From assembly GCA_019417975.1 (NCBI GenBank), contig DYCT01000018.1:293-9395 (forward strand): a stretch of DNA of 9,103 bases, given 5' to 3'. The notes under the pieces were generated by a model, which saw only the letters and a program-made list of their open reading frames with translations, searched no databases and was not told where the DNA came from. The translations under genes were made by a program, and so were the position numbers. Below are positions 1 to 6,758 of this stretch, one piece after another. This stretch comes from Bacteroides sp. Lineage in GTDB: Bacteria; Bacteroidota; Bacteroidia; Bacteroidales; Bacteroidaceae. Each line of letters starts with the position of its first letter. Within the stretch, counting starts at the first letter, position 1.

Positions 1-1
1 G

Positions 2-1417
2 TTAATCAACTGTCTGGACAATGCTGCTTACACAGAGAAAATAGCCGATTTGCACATCTCCAAGCTATTAGAAAGTTTCAAAAACAATTTGCAAAGCATT
101 TCAGACAGCAAGGCTCATGGATTCAGCAAACAGATGAACCGAATGCTGCTTAGCTTTCATCAGCCCAACAATGCAAGAAATCAGATACTCTATTGCCAAC
201 TGAAGAATGGCGATGAAAAATTTATCGAAGAATACATCAAGCAAAACACTTCAGAGCAATATCCTCCCAAACGGTTTAACTACCGAAATGAAGAAATTAT
301 CATTTACCCGGTCAATGCTACTGAGTTTCTGGCTTGTTACTACCAACCTGAATTCTTAGCTATTAGCTTTGAAAAACAACTGATAGAAAAAGTCATCGAC
401 ACCTATTTAGACGAAACATCCATCCTAAATGATGAATATTTTTCCTCTATTGTGAAGCGCAATAAAATAAACATGGAGGCTACTATCTACCAAAAAGGGA
501 AAAAACTGCAGATAGGAGAAGAAAATGCTGATGTTAAAATTCAGCGCGTTGCACACTGGGTAGAGTTAAACATCAAACTCAATCCAGACGTCATTTATCT
601 GAGCGGAACATGTTTCGACCCAGACACTTGTCGTTCGCTCAACAACGCAATAAAGCAACAAGAACCTACAGAAATCTTATCGGGCAAAAAGATACCATCC
701 AACACTTATTTAGTAACTCAGGCATCCATTACCAATGTACGTCCCATCCTTACAACTTTTATTGGAGAAACCTGCTTAACAGACCGGTCTTCAACCGATA
801 GGCAACACAACGACTCGTGTTTCTATCAGTTCATGCAGTCGCAAGCAGGAAGCAGCATATCCATACTGATGTTTGGTGATACCGAAAAGATTGAAAATCA
901 ACATGCGATAGCAATGCTTCAACTCAAGAATCCATCAGAAGCCGGTATGGAATTAAAGCAACAGATAAACGCAATGAATTTCAAGCAAACTTATCCCAAA
1001 GGTATACACGTCCACCAATACTATCCGGTTTTAGCCATGCCGAATATACAGATTCTGGAAAATTTCACAACACTAACTTCGGAGTATTACTATACTTGTT
1101 TCTACGATGACATGCTCTTGATTGCTGCTGATACAGAAAGTATAAAACAATACTTGCAAATGATTGATGAAGGAAAAGTGAAAGAAGGCGAACCGCTGTT
1201 CGACGAATGTCATTCGCATCTTGCCAGTGAATCAAACTTATTGCTGATAGCTCGCATGGACAGATTGGTGACCATGCCTTCTATCTATAGACAAGTCATG
1301 CCCAGCTTTTTCTATCAACATATGGAGTTTTTCCAACACTTCGTACTCATTGCGCAATTCACAGAAAGCGATGATATCATTTATCCGACTTTCATCATGA
1401 AATATTTGAACGAATAA
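2..1417 (+). CDS. Uncharacterised protein, 5' end cut by the window (possibly a DUF3352-type Bacteroides protein)
   Basis: The reading frame is open from the first bases of the window to a TAA at 1415-1417, giving at least 471 residues. The TTG at 50 is therefore unlikely to be the real start; the codons before it (LINCLDNAAY...) are in frame without a stop, so the true start lies outside. The visible part is soluble-looking, mixed alpha/beta, rich in Gln, Asn, Tyr and Phe, with no membrane segment, no catalytic motif that I recognise and no internal repeats. Length and general character recall the large Bacteroides proteins annotated as DUF3352, which usually start with one membrane anchor; that start would be outside the window, so this family call is a guess. 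The gene ends 2 bases from the stop of the opposing hydrolase gene, leaving no room for a separate terminator. Function unknown. Confidence 0.75.
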   Translation, partial: LINCLDNAAYTEKIADLHISKLLESFKNNLQSISDSKAHGFSKQMNRMLLSFHQPNNARNQILYCQLKNGDEKFIEEYIKQNTSEQYPPKRFNYRNEEIIIYPVNATEFLACYYQPEFLAISFEKQLIEKVIDTYLDETSILNDEYFSSIVKRNKINMEATIYQKGKKLQIGEENADVKIQRVAHWVELNIKLNPDVIYLSGTCFDPDTCRSLNNAIKQQEPTEILSGKKIPSNTYLVTQASITNVRPILTTFIGETCLTDRSSTDRQHNDSCFYQFMQSQAGSSISILMFGDTEKIENQHAIAMLQLKNPSEAGMELKQQINAMNFKQTYPKGIHVHQYYPVLAMPNIQILENFTTLTSEYYYTCFYDDMLLIAADTESIKQYLQMIDEGKVKEGEPLFDECHSHLASESNLLLIARMDRLVTMPSIYRQVMPSFFYQHMEFFQHFVLIAQFTESDDIIYPTFIMKYLNE

Positions 1418-1419
1418 AT

Positions 1420-2178
1420 TTAAAACGAAATGGTTAACCCATCGTAAGCAAGATGCATATGTGGAGGCAGTTCGGCGTCAACATCTGCATGAAGTCCGAT
1501 ATGATGACTCATGTGAATAAAATAAGTATCTTTCGCACCGATACGCTGCGCTTTTTCCAAAGCTTCCGACAAAGATTGATGGGTGGGATGTGTTGTTTTT
1601 CGTAAAGCATTCATCACCAAGCAATCTAAATCACGTAGTTTTGCATATTCCTCTTCGGGCAAGGTCAGCATATCTGTAATATAGGCCATACGACCAATCC
1701 GATACCCCAAAATAGGAAGACGACCATGCATAACACGAATAGGGATAACCTCTACTCCACCAATCGTAAAAGGATGCTCAGCATCTACCGTATTCATCCA
1801 GATAGACGGTATTCCCGGATATTTATGTTCCACAAGACAATAAGGCATTCTTGTCTTTAAATGCGTTGCAGCATAATCATCGGCAAAAATAGGGATATCT
1901 GAAAAGCGACAGAACGGACGCAAATCGTCCAAACCTCCTACATGATCATAGTGTTCATGAGAAATAAGGACAGCATCAATGGGTGCAAAAGGCAAATGCA
2001 AAACTTCTTGCCGAAAATCGGGACCGCAATCCATCAAAATCCGCTTACCATCGACTTCTACCAATACAGAAGTACGCAAACGGGTATCGCGTGGGTCGCT
2101 CGATGTACATACCGGACACTTACAACCTATCTCTGGGACTCCCGTAGATGTGCCACTACCCAATATAGTAACTTTCAT
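1420..2178 (-). CDS. PhnP-like metallo-beta-lactamase-fold metal-dependent hydrolase
   Basis: This complete 252-residue protein begins MKVTILGSGTSTGVPEIGC, the usual opening of PhnP-like members of the metallo-beta-lactamase fold. Visible metal ligands are the HxHxDH motif HEHYDH at residues 74-79, His151 in the MHG segment, Asp169 in ITDM, and His222/225/226 near the C-terminus (IHMSHH). A GCKCPVC cluster (Cys19, Cys21, Cys24) matches the extra structural zinc site known from PhnP, a phosphodiesterase for cyclic ribose phosphates. The real substrate cannot be told: no phosphonate (phn) genes are present, and proteins of this group in Bacteroidota are usually annotated only as MBL-fold hydrolases. 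The start at 2178 is 6 bases after the murB stop, preceded by GGATAAGG, a possible weak ribosome site, so translation with murB is likely coupled. A cytosolic enzyme is expected, since there is no signal peptide. Confidence 0.9.
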   Translation of the reverse strand: MKVTILGSGTSTGVPEIGCKCPVCTSSDPRDTRLRTSVLVEVDGKRILMDCGPDFRQEVLHLPFAPIDAVLISHEHYDHVGGLDDLRPFCRFSDIPIFADDYAATHLKTRMPYCLVEHKYPGIPSIWMNTVDAEHPFTIGGVEVIPIRVMHGRLPILGYRIGRMAYITDMLTLPEEEYAKLRDLDCLVMNALRKTTHPTHQSLSEALEKAQRIGAKDTYFIHMSHHIGLHADVDAELPPHMHLAYDGLTISF

Positions 2179-2184
2179 GTCGCC

Positions 2185-3198
2185 TTATCCTATAAAATTA
2201 ACCTCCGGATAAATGGAAATACCAAACCGTTCAAGCACCGACTGCTGTATGGAACGTGCCAACTGTACCACCTCTGTACCGGTAGCACCCCCACGATTCA
2301 CTAAGACAAGGGCCTGTTTGTCATGCACTCCCACACGACCGGAAACATATCCTTTCCAACCACAACGGTCTATCATCCAAGCCGCAGGAACCTTCACATG
2401 CTGTTCGTCTACCACATAATGTGGCATATCTTCATAATGTTTCTTCAACTCTTCATACTGTGCACGGTCGATAATCGGATTCATAAAGAAACTCCCCCCG
2501 TTTCCTTGTTCTTTAGGATCAGGCAATTTTGTCTGACGAATATGGATAATAGCCTGACGGATGGTAGAAAGATTGATATCTTGGCAATGTTCCAATTCGG
2601 CACGGATATTGCCATACTCCAGATTATAATACATCTGTTTACTCAATCGATAGACTACATATGTAACTACATATTTACCTTTCAATTCTCCTTTGAAAAT
2701 GCTCTTCCGATAAGAGAATTGACATTCTACATTCGTAAACACCCGCTCACTACCTGTTTCTACCTCAACAGTCTCTACCCTATCAATCAAATCTTTAGCC
2801 TCAGCACCATAAGCACCGATATTCTGCACCGCACTGGCACCGACCTCACCCGGTATTAAAGACAGATTCTCAGCTCCGCACCAACCGTTGTCTACCGCAA
2901 AAGCTACAAAATCGTCCCATACTTCACCGGCACCTACACGTACATATACTTCTGTATCTGTCTCTTCAACAACCTGCATTCCTTTGATAGCCGAATGAAA
3001 TGCAGTACCCTTAAAGTCGGAAACAAACAGTAGATTGCTTCCTCCTCCTATCTGAAGAAATGGTTTAGGCAAAGTATCATCGGCCAACAGTTTCTTCAAA
3101 TCTTCAATCGAAGTATATTCTACAAAGACATCGGCCGATGCATCAATTCCAAATGTGTTGTAAGGTAATAAAGAAAAATGAGTACACTTTCTGATCAT
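2185..3198 (-). CDS. murB: UDP-N-acetylenolpyruvoylglucosamine reductase (MurB, type I)
   Basis: MurB uses NADPH and FAD to reduce UDP-GlcNAc-enolpyruvate to UDP-N-acetylmuramate, the second committed step of peptidoglycan precursor synthesis, in the cytosol. The 337-residue product follows the E. coli enzyme (about 342 residues) end to end: NTFGID near the N-terminus (14-19), FAD-binding GGGSNLL (51-57), IPGEVGASAVQNIGAYGAE (115-133), YRKSIFK (163-169, with the catalytic Arg at 164), GGSFFMNP (234-241, with the proton-donor Ser at 236), AAWMIDRCGWKG and the terminal PEVNFIG (catalytic Glu332). The inserted loop region with Tyr places it in the E. coli-like type I group. The ATG at 3198 fits the normal N-terminal length. 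It sits 61 bases downstream of the lipoprotein gene and 6 bases before the hydrolase gene, suggesting cotranscription. No separate promoter is convincing. Confidence 0.97.
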   Translation of the reverse strand: MIRKCTHFSLLPYNTFGIDASADVFVEYTSIEDLKKLLADDTLPKPFLQIGGGSNLLFVSDFKGTAFHSAIKGMQVVEETDTEVYVRVGAGEVWDDFVAFAVDNGWCGAENLSLIPGEVGASAVQNIGAYGAEAKDLIDRVETVEVETGSERVFTNVECQFSYRKSIFKGELKGKYVVTYVVYRLSKQMYYNLEYGNIRAELEHCQDINLSTIRQAIIHIRQTKLPDPKEQGNGGSFFMNPIIDRAQYEELKKHYEDMPHYVVDEQHVKVPAAWMIDRCGWKGYVSGRVGVHDKQALVLVNRGGATGTEVVQLARSIQQSVLERFGISIYPEVNFIG

Positions 3199-3259
3199 AG
3201 CAGTCTATTTTACTGCAAAAGAAACAATTTTAATTGAAATCAGAAAGAAAGCGCTCCAA

Positions 3260-4108
3260 TTAGTTTGCTAAATCCTCAAACTTATAAAGAGTCCAATTAC
3301 CATTCCCTCTGCGACGGAAATAAAGCGTATTGAAAACGCCATTATCCAAACGCTTAATACAGAGAATCTTGGTTGGAGAGTCGACACTATTATGCTGACC
3401 ATAATTGATATTTGTCAGTCGATTGGTAGGCAAGACCGGTCTGAAAGCCGGCCATTGTTCTTTTTCTAAGACAGCTTCCATAATAGAAAATTCATCATCC
3501 GGATCGTTCGTCACAAAAGTCAGTGAAGAAGCAATTCGCTGTAACTGAAAAATGCTATCGGTCGAGAAGTGATGAAAAAATTCGATAAAGTCTTCATTCT
3601 CATTGGTTTCTATCGGATGCCGATTAATAGCTTCCAAAATCCAAGCTCCATTCTTGCGTTCAAAATAATATTTGGAAAGATAATTTGTCTCCATCTCAAT
3701 CCACTCAAACTGTACAGATGTAAGACTTGTATCTTGCACCAACTCCATTTCTTCCTCTTTATCAAAAAGCAGGGTAAAATAACCTTGATTTATAAAGAAA
3801 GAATCGAAAGTCCAATCCTCTTCCGGTATTTTCTGAGGAGTTTCATCATTATAATAGGATAAAGGGAAATCAATCCGTTCACGCTGCATCTTTACATTTG
3901 TAGCAAAACTCAGAATAAAATCTTCAAAAATCTCATCCTCCTTGACAGCTACAGGTTTTTCCGGTAAAGCGGGCAATGTATCGACAACAACCACTTTCGT
4001 TGAATCGACAATAGTTGTCAATGCTTCAAAAGGATCGACATACGTTTTCTTTCCGTTACATGAAGCCAACAACGCAAATACAACAATTATCCCAACTATT
4101 TTTTTCAT
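3260..4108 (-). CDS. Uncharacterised lipoprotein (DUF4348-like)
   Basis: The product has 282 residues. Its N-terminus MKKIVGIIVVFALLASC is a clear type II signal peptide: two lysines, a hydrophobic core, and the lipobox LLASC with the lipidated cysteine at residue 17. The residues after the cysteine (NGKKTY) carry no acidic run, so the surface-export signal known for some Bacteroidota lipoproteins is not evident and a periplasm-facing location is more likely. The mature part has a Pro/Val-rich linker (about 23-55) followed by an acidic, aromatic-rich domain with no recognisable catalytic motif. It resembles Bacteroides proteins annotated as DUF4348; I recall that family but could not check it. 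It is the first gene of the likely lipoprotein-murB-hydrolase unit, which hints at a cell-envelope role, but this is only inference from position. Confidence 0.88.
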   Translation of the reverse strand: MKKIVGIIVVFALLASCNGKKTYVDPFEALTTIVDSTKVVVVDTLPALPEKPVAVKEDEIFEDFILSFATNVKMQRERIDFPLSYYNDETPQKIPEEDWTFDSFFINQGYFTLLFDKEEEMELVQDTSLTSVQFEWIEMETNYLSKYYFERKNGAWILEAINRHPIETNENEDFIEFFHHFSTDSIFQLQRIASSLTFVTNDPDDEFSIMEAVLEKEQWPAFRPVLPTNRLTNINYGQHNSVDSPTKILCIKRLDNGVFNTLYFRRRGNGNWTLYKFEDLAN

Positions 4109-4165
4109 CTTCCGATATTTTTCCTATAAAAGACAAACAATCAATGTCCTTCTGCAAAAAGTGCG

Positions 4166-4199
4166 CAAATATAGGCTTTTTCCTGCACCATTATTCAAG
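4166..4199 (-). promoter_or_regulatory. Bacteroidota-type promoter of the lipoprotein-murB-hydrolase unit
   Basis: On the minus strand TATATTTG (4173-4166) matches the -7 consensus TAnnTTTG of Bacteroides exactly. A CTTG (4199-4196) lies 22 bases upstream, close to the usual position of the TTTG -33 element. The expected start of transcription is near 4158, giving a leader of about 50 bases before the ATG at 4108. Assignment rests on consensus matching only. Confidence 0.6.
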
Positions 4200-4221
4200 A
4201 AAACAACTTTATTTTAGCCAA

Positions 4222-4263
4222 AAGAGGAAAGTTTACCCCATAACAGAGCAAAACTTTCCTCTT
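4222..4263 (-). terminator. Hairpin terminator after the threonine dehydrogenase gene
   Basis: A perfect 13-base inverted repeat, AAGAGGAAAGTTT (4222-4234) and AAACTTTCCTCTT (4251-4263), encloses a 16-base loop. It lies 28 bases past the TAA of the minus-strand dehydrogenase gene, and read in that direction the stem runs into a short T tract (TTTT), as expected for an intrinsic terminator. It also separates that gene from the lipoprotein promoter just downstream. Confidence 0.75.
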
Positions 4264-4291
4264 CTTTATTTCTTAGCAATCAAGATGATGC

Positions 4292-5232
4292 TTACAGCAG
4301 ACGAGCACGAAGCTTCTCAAGCATATCGACAGTCATTGAAGCCAAATCGTACTGTGGCTTCCAATCCCACTCGTTGCGAGCGCAAGAATCATCCATACTG
4401 TCAGGCCAGCTGTCAGCGATAGACTGCTTCAATGGGTCTACATCATAGGTCATCTTGAAGTTAGGACAATGCTTCTTGATTTCCGCATAGATAGTTTCTG
4501 GTGCAAAACTCATGGAAGCAATGTTGAAAGCATTACGATGTATCAAACGAGCAGGGTCAGCTTCCATCAATGAGATGGCAGCATGCATTGCATCGGGCAT
4601 ATACATCATATCCATCAATGTACCCTCTTTCACCGGACATACAAAATCTTCACCACGAACAGCTGCATAATAAATGTCTACAGCATAGTCGGTAGTACCG
4701 CCACCCGGAGGAGTTACATTAGAGATGATACCCGGGAAACGAACCGCACGGGTATCTACACCATATTTATTATAATAATAATCACTCAGCAACTCGGTGG
4801 TTACCTTAGTCACACCATACATTGTGCGCGGACGCTGCACAGTATCTTGCGGAGTCATCACATGAGGAGTAGTCAAACCAAATGAACCAATTGAGCTCGG
4901 GGTAAATACAGAGCAGTGTTGTTCACGGGCAATTTCCAACACATTAAACAAACCGTCGATACCAATCTTCCAAGCCAACATAGGTTTAGACTCAGCAACA
5001 ACCGACAATTATAAATAGCGTCAATATTGTATTTCTTTACCACCTCCATAATCATGGTTGGATTGGTAATATCAACCTCTTCACAAGGACCAGATTCTTT
5101 CAACACTCCTTTAGGAGGAGCAGATTGAATATATCCAGCAACTACATGCTCATTTCCATACCTTTTTCGCAACTCCATAGTCAGTTCCGAACCAATCTGT
5201 CCGGTAGAACCGATAACTAAGATATTTTTCAT
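4292..5232 (-). pseudogene. tdh: L-threonine 3-dehydrogenase, SDR/GalE-like type, broken by a frameshifting deletion
   Basis: The intact enzyme would oxidise L-threonine to 2-amino-3-ketobutyrate with NAD+, feeding the neighbouring Kbl. The first frame starts at the ATG at 5232 (MKNILVIGSTGQIGSEL; dinucleotide-binding GxxGxxG at 8-14) and runs 75 correct residues to IDAIYN, then goes out of frame and stops at 4873. The remainder continues in another frame from about 5007 (SVVAESKPMLAWKIGIDGLFNVLEIARE...) to the TAA at 4292-4294. It holds the serine segment TPSSIGSFG, the catalytic YxxxK (MYGVTK), VRFPGIIS and the family's C-terminal part. Members of the family carry an LAALLS-type motif just where the frames meet; adding the 13 missing bases gives 954 bases, or 317 residues, a normal length. 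The ATG at 5298 is rejected as start because it lies upstream of the likely promoter. A sequencing or assembly error is the main alternative to a real mutation. Confidence 0.88.
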
Positions 5233-5264
5233 GAAATTAATTATTAGGTTAATCTTTAACGCGA

Positions 5265-5299
5265 CAAAGATAAATTCTTTTTTTAGAATATTATTCAAA
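5265..5299 (-). promoter_or_regulatory. Bacteroidota-type promoter of the threonine dehydrogenase gene
   Basis: On the minus strand TATCTTTG (5272-5265) is an exact TAnnTTTG -7 box, with TTTG (5299-5296) 23 bases upstream, slightly more than the usual spacing. The predicted transcript would start near 5257, about 25 bases before the ATG at 5232, which supports that start codon over the in-frame ATG at 5298. An imperfect palindrome (5280-5301) overlaps the -33 element and part of the spacer. Confidence 0.55.
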
Positions 5300-5319
5300 A
5301 AGATGCTTGTTTATTCAAA
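5280..5319. promoter_or_regulatory. Possible operator: AT-rich palindrome and spaced direct repeat in the divergent intergenic region
   Basis: GAATA-T-TATTC (5286-5296) is flanked by TTTTT (5280-5284) and AAAAA (5297-5301), giving a hairpin-like inverted repeat with one unpaired A at 5285. In addition TTATTCAAA occurs at 5291-5299 and again at 5311-5319, exactly 20 bases apart, about two turns of the helix. Both overlap or adjoin the -33 region of the dehydrogenase promoter and lie between the two divergent genes. This is a suggestive arrangement for a regulator site, but AT-rich DNA makes such matches common. Confidence 0.3.
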
Positions 5320-5332
5320 TAAAATGCGGAAA

Positions 5333-5369
5333 TTTGGGGTGTGAGAACAAAAAATCTGTGTATCTCTTG
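5333..5369 (+). promoter_or_regulatory. Weak candidate promoter for kbl
   Basis: A TTTG (5333-5336) is followed 24 bases later by TATCTCTTG (5361-5369), which only loosely resembles TAnnTTTG. No better match was found in the 187 bases before kbl. A start near 5376 would leave a leader of about 45 bases. The bases just before the kbl ATG (ACTAAAATCT) are A/T-rich without a Shine-Dalgarno motif, as is usual in Bacteroidota. Confidence 0.25.
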
Positions 5370-5419
5370 ATAAACAGTAACAAAATGTCCATTTATTATA
5401 ATTCTAAAAACTAAAATCT

Positions 5420-6607
5420 ATGTACGGAAAAATGCAAGATTACCTCAGAAACACCCTTTCTGAAATTCGCGAAGCAGGCCTTTATAAAGAAGAACGTCTG
5501 ATTGAAGGCCCACAACAGGCAGCCATCACTGTCAAAGGAAATGAAGTTTTAAACTTCTGTGCGAATAACTACTTAGGTCTGTCTAATTCTCCCCGCCTCA
5601 TCAAAGCTGCTCAGGAAATGATGGAACGCCGTGGCTACGGTATGTCTTCTGTTCGCTTTATCTGCGGTACACAAGATACACATAAAGAATTGGAAGCTGC
5701 CATTTCCGACTATTTCAAAACAGAAGATACAATTCTCTATGCCGCTTGTTTCGATGCAAACGGTGGTGTATTTGAACCCCTCTTTACAGAAGAAGACGCT
5801 ATCATCAGCGACTCATTGAACCACGCTTCTATCATCGATGGCGTACGCTTGTGTAAAGCTAAAAGATATCGCTATGCCAATGCCGACATGAACGAATTGG
5901 AGAAATGCCTTCAGGAAGCTCAAGCACAGAGATTCCGCATCATCGTAACCGACGGTGTATTCTCTATGGACGGTAATGTGACTCCGGTTGATAAGATTTG
6001 CGACTTAGCAGAAAAATACGATGCATTGGTTATGGTAGACGAATCACACTCTGCTGGTGTGGTAGGTGCTACCGGACACGGCGTAAGCGAACTCTATAAG
6101 ACATACGGACGTGTAGACATCTACACCGGCACATTAGGTAAAGCATTTGGTGGTGCCATGGGTGGATTTACAACCGGACGTAAGGAAATCATCGACTTGC
6201 TCCGCCAGCGTAGCCGTCCTTACTTATTCTCTAACTCTGTGGCTCCTGCCGTAGTAGGTGCCAGTTTGGAAGTATTCAAGATGTTGAAAGAGAGCAATGC
6301 CCTTCACGACAAATTGGTAGAAAACGTGAACTACTTCCGCGATAAGATGTTGGCTGCCGGATTCGACATTAAACCGACTCAAAGCGCCATCTGCGCAGTG
6401 ATGTTGTACGATGCGAAGCTGTCACAGGTATTTGCTGCCAAGATGCAAGAAGAAGGCATCTACGTAACCGGATTCTATTACCCGGTTGTTCCGAAAGGCC
6501 AGGCTCGTATCCGCGTACAACTCTCTGCCGGACACGAACGCGAACACCTTGATAAATGTATCGCTGCATTCATTAAAGTGGGTAAAGAACTGGGCGTAAT
6601 CAAATAA
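5420..6607 (+). CDS. kbl: 2-amino-3-ketobutyrate CoA ligase (glycine C-acetyltransferase)
   Basis: Kbl is a pyridoxal-phosphate enzyme that cleaves 2-amino-3-ketobutyrate with CoA into glycine and acetyl-CoA, the second step of threonine breakdown, in the cytosol. The 395-residue product aligns by eye with E. coli Kbl (398 residues) along its whole length: FCANNYLGLSN (46-56), SVRFICGTQD (77-86), CFDANGG (110-116), ISDSLNHASIIDGVRLCKAKRYRYAN (129-154), TDGVFSMDG (177-185), the PLP-contacting DESH (207-210), the Schiff-base lysine in TGTLGKAFGG (Lys241), RSRPYLFSN, and YVTGFYYPVVPKGQARIR. These residues separate it from serine palmitoyltransferase and 8-amino-7-oxononanoate synthase of the same alpha-oxoamine synthase family. 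The ATG at 5420 gives the family's normal N-terminus. The gene is divergent from the threonine dehydrogenase gene, its functional partner, rather than cotranscribed as in E. coli, and it is intact although the partner is frameshifted. Confidence 0.97.
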   Translation: MYGKMQDYLRNTLSEIREAGLYKEERLIEGPQQAAITVKGNEVLNFCANNYLGLSNSPRLIKAAQEMMERRGYGMSSVRFICGTQDTHKELEAAISDYFKTEDTILYAACFDANGGVFEPLFTEEDAIISDSLNHASIIDGVRLCKAKRYRYANADMNELEKCLQEAQAQRFRIIVTDGVFSMDGNVTPVDKICDLAEKYDALVMVDESHSAGVVGATGHGVSELYKTYGRVDIYTGTLGKAFGGAMGGFTTGRKEIIDLLRQRSRPYLFSNSVAPAVVGASLEVFKMLKESNALHDKLVENVNYFRDKMLAAGFDIKPTQSAICAVMLYDAKLSQVFAAKMQEEGIYVTGFYYPVVPKGQARIRVQLSAGHEREHLDKCIAAFIKVGKELGVIK

Positions 6608-6629
6608 TTGATTCAATCAGTCCAACTAC

Positions 6630-6693
6630 TTTTTTATACAAAACTCCGCCCCTGCTACACATCGTTGTAACAGGGGCGGAGTCGTATAAAAAA
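6630..6693. terminator. Long symmetric hairpin, likely bidirectional terminator between convergent genes
   Basis: A perfect 12-base GC-rich stem, ACTCCGCCCCTG (6643-6654) and CAGGGGCGGAGT (6671-6682), continues inward with TACA/TGTA. Outward it continues with TTTTTTATAC (6630-6639) and GTATAAAAAA (6684-6693). The A and T tracts on both flanks make it usable in either direction, though neither side has a long uninterrupted T run straight after the GC stem. It begins 22 bases past the kbl stop. Confidence 0.7.
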
Positions 6694-6758
6694 GCATCTC
6701 AATTTAAGCCTATTGAGCAAGAATTTTAAGATGCCCTAAAAAGTAACTATAGATTCAG
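6694..6758. other. Gene-free stretch with minor inverted repeats, between the two large hairpins
   Basis: No reading frame is supported here. GCATCT (6694-6699) can pair with AGATGC (6729-6734), and CTCAA (6698-6702) with TTGAG (6713-6717) as an alternative. CCTAAAAAGTA (6735-6745) is an imperfect direct copy of the outer left arm of the next element. None of these alone is strong. Confidence 0.4.

Noticed and set aside
2323..2859. A 178-codon open frame on the plus strand opposite murB
   Set aside because: It is antisense to a well-supported gene, with an unlikely composition and no recognisable features.
4292..5008. Independent short dehydrogenase starting at the TTG at 5008
   Set aside because: It would lack the dinucleotide-binding N-terminus, has no promoter, and is clearly the remainder of the broken gene.
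4990..5020. Programmed ribosomal frameshift in the dehydrogenase gene
   Set aside because: A frameshift alone would not restore the missing LAAL residues, and I see no slippery sequence. A deletion explains both the lost residues and the change of frame.
4873..5298. A start at the ATG at 5298 giving a longer N-terminus (MNNILKKEF...) for the dehydrogenase fragment
   Set aside because: It lies at the -33 box of the likely promoter, and the family starts at MKNILVIG (5232).
5420..6607. Serine palmitoyltransferase, which Bacteroides also has and which is sometimes annotated as Kbl
   Set aside because: The N-terminus, RFICGTQD, NHASIIDGVRLCKAKRYRYAN and the C-terminal PVVPKGQARIR follow E. coli Kbl, and its partner gene is adjacent.
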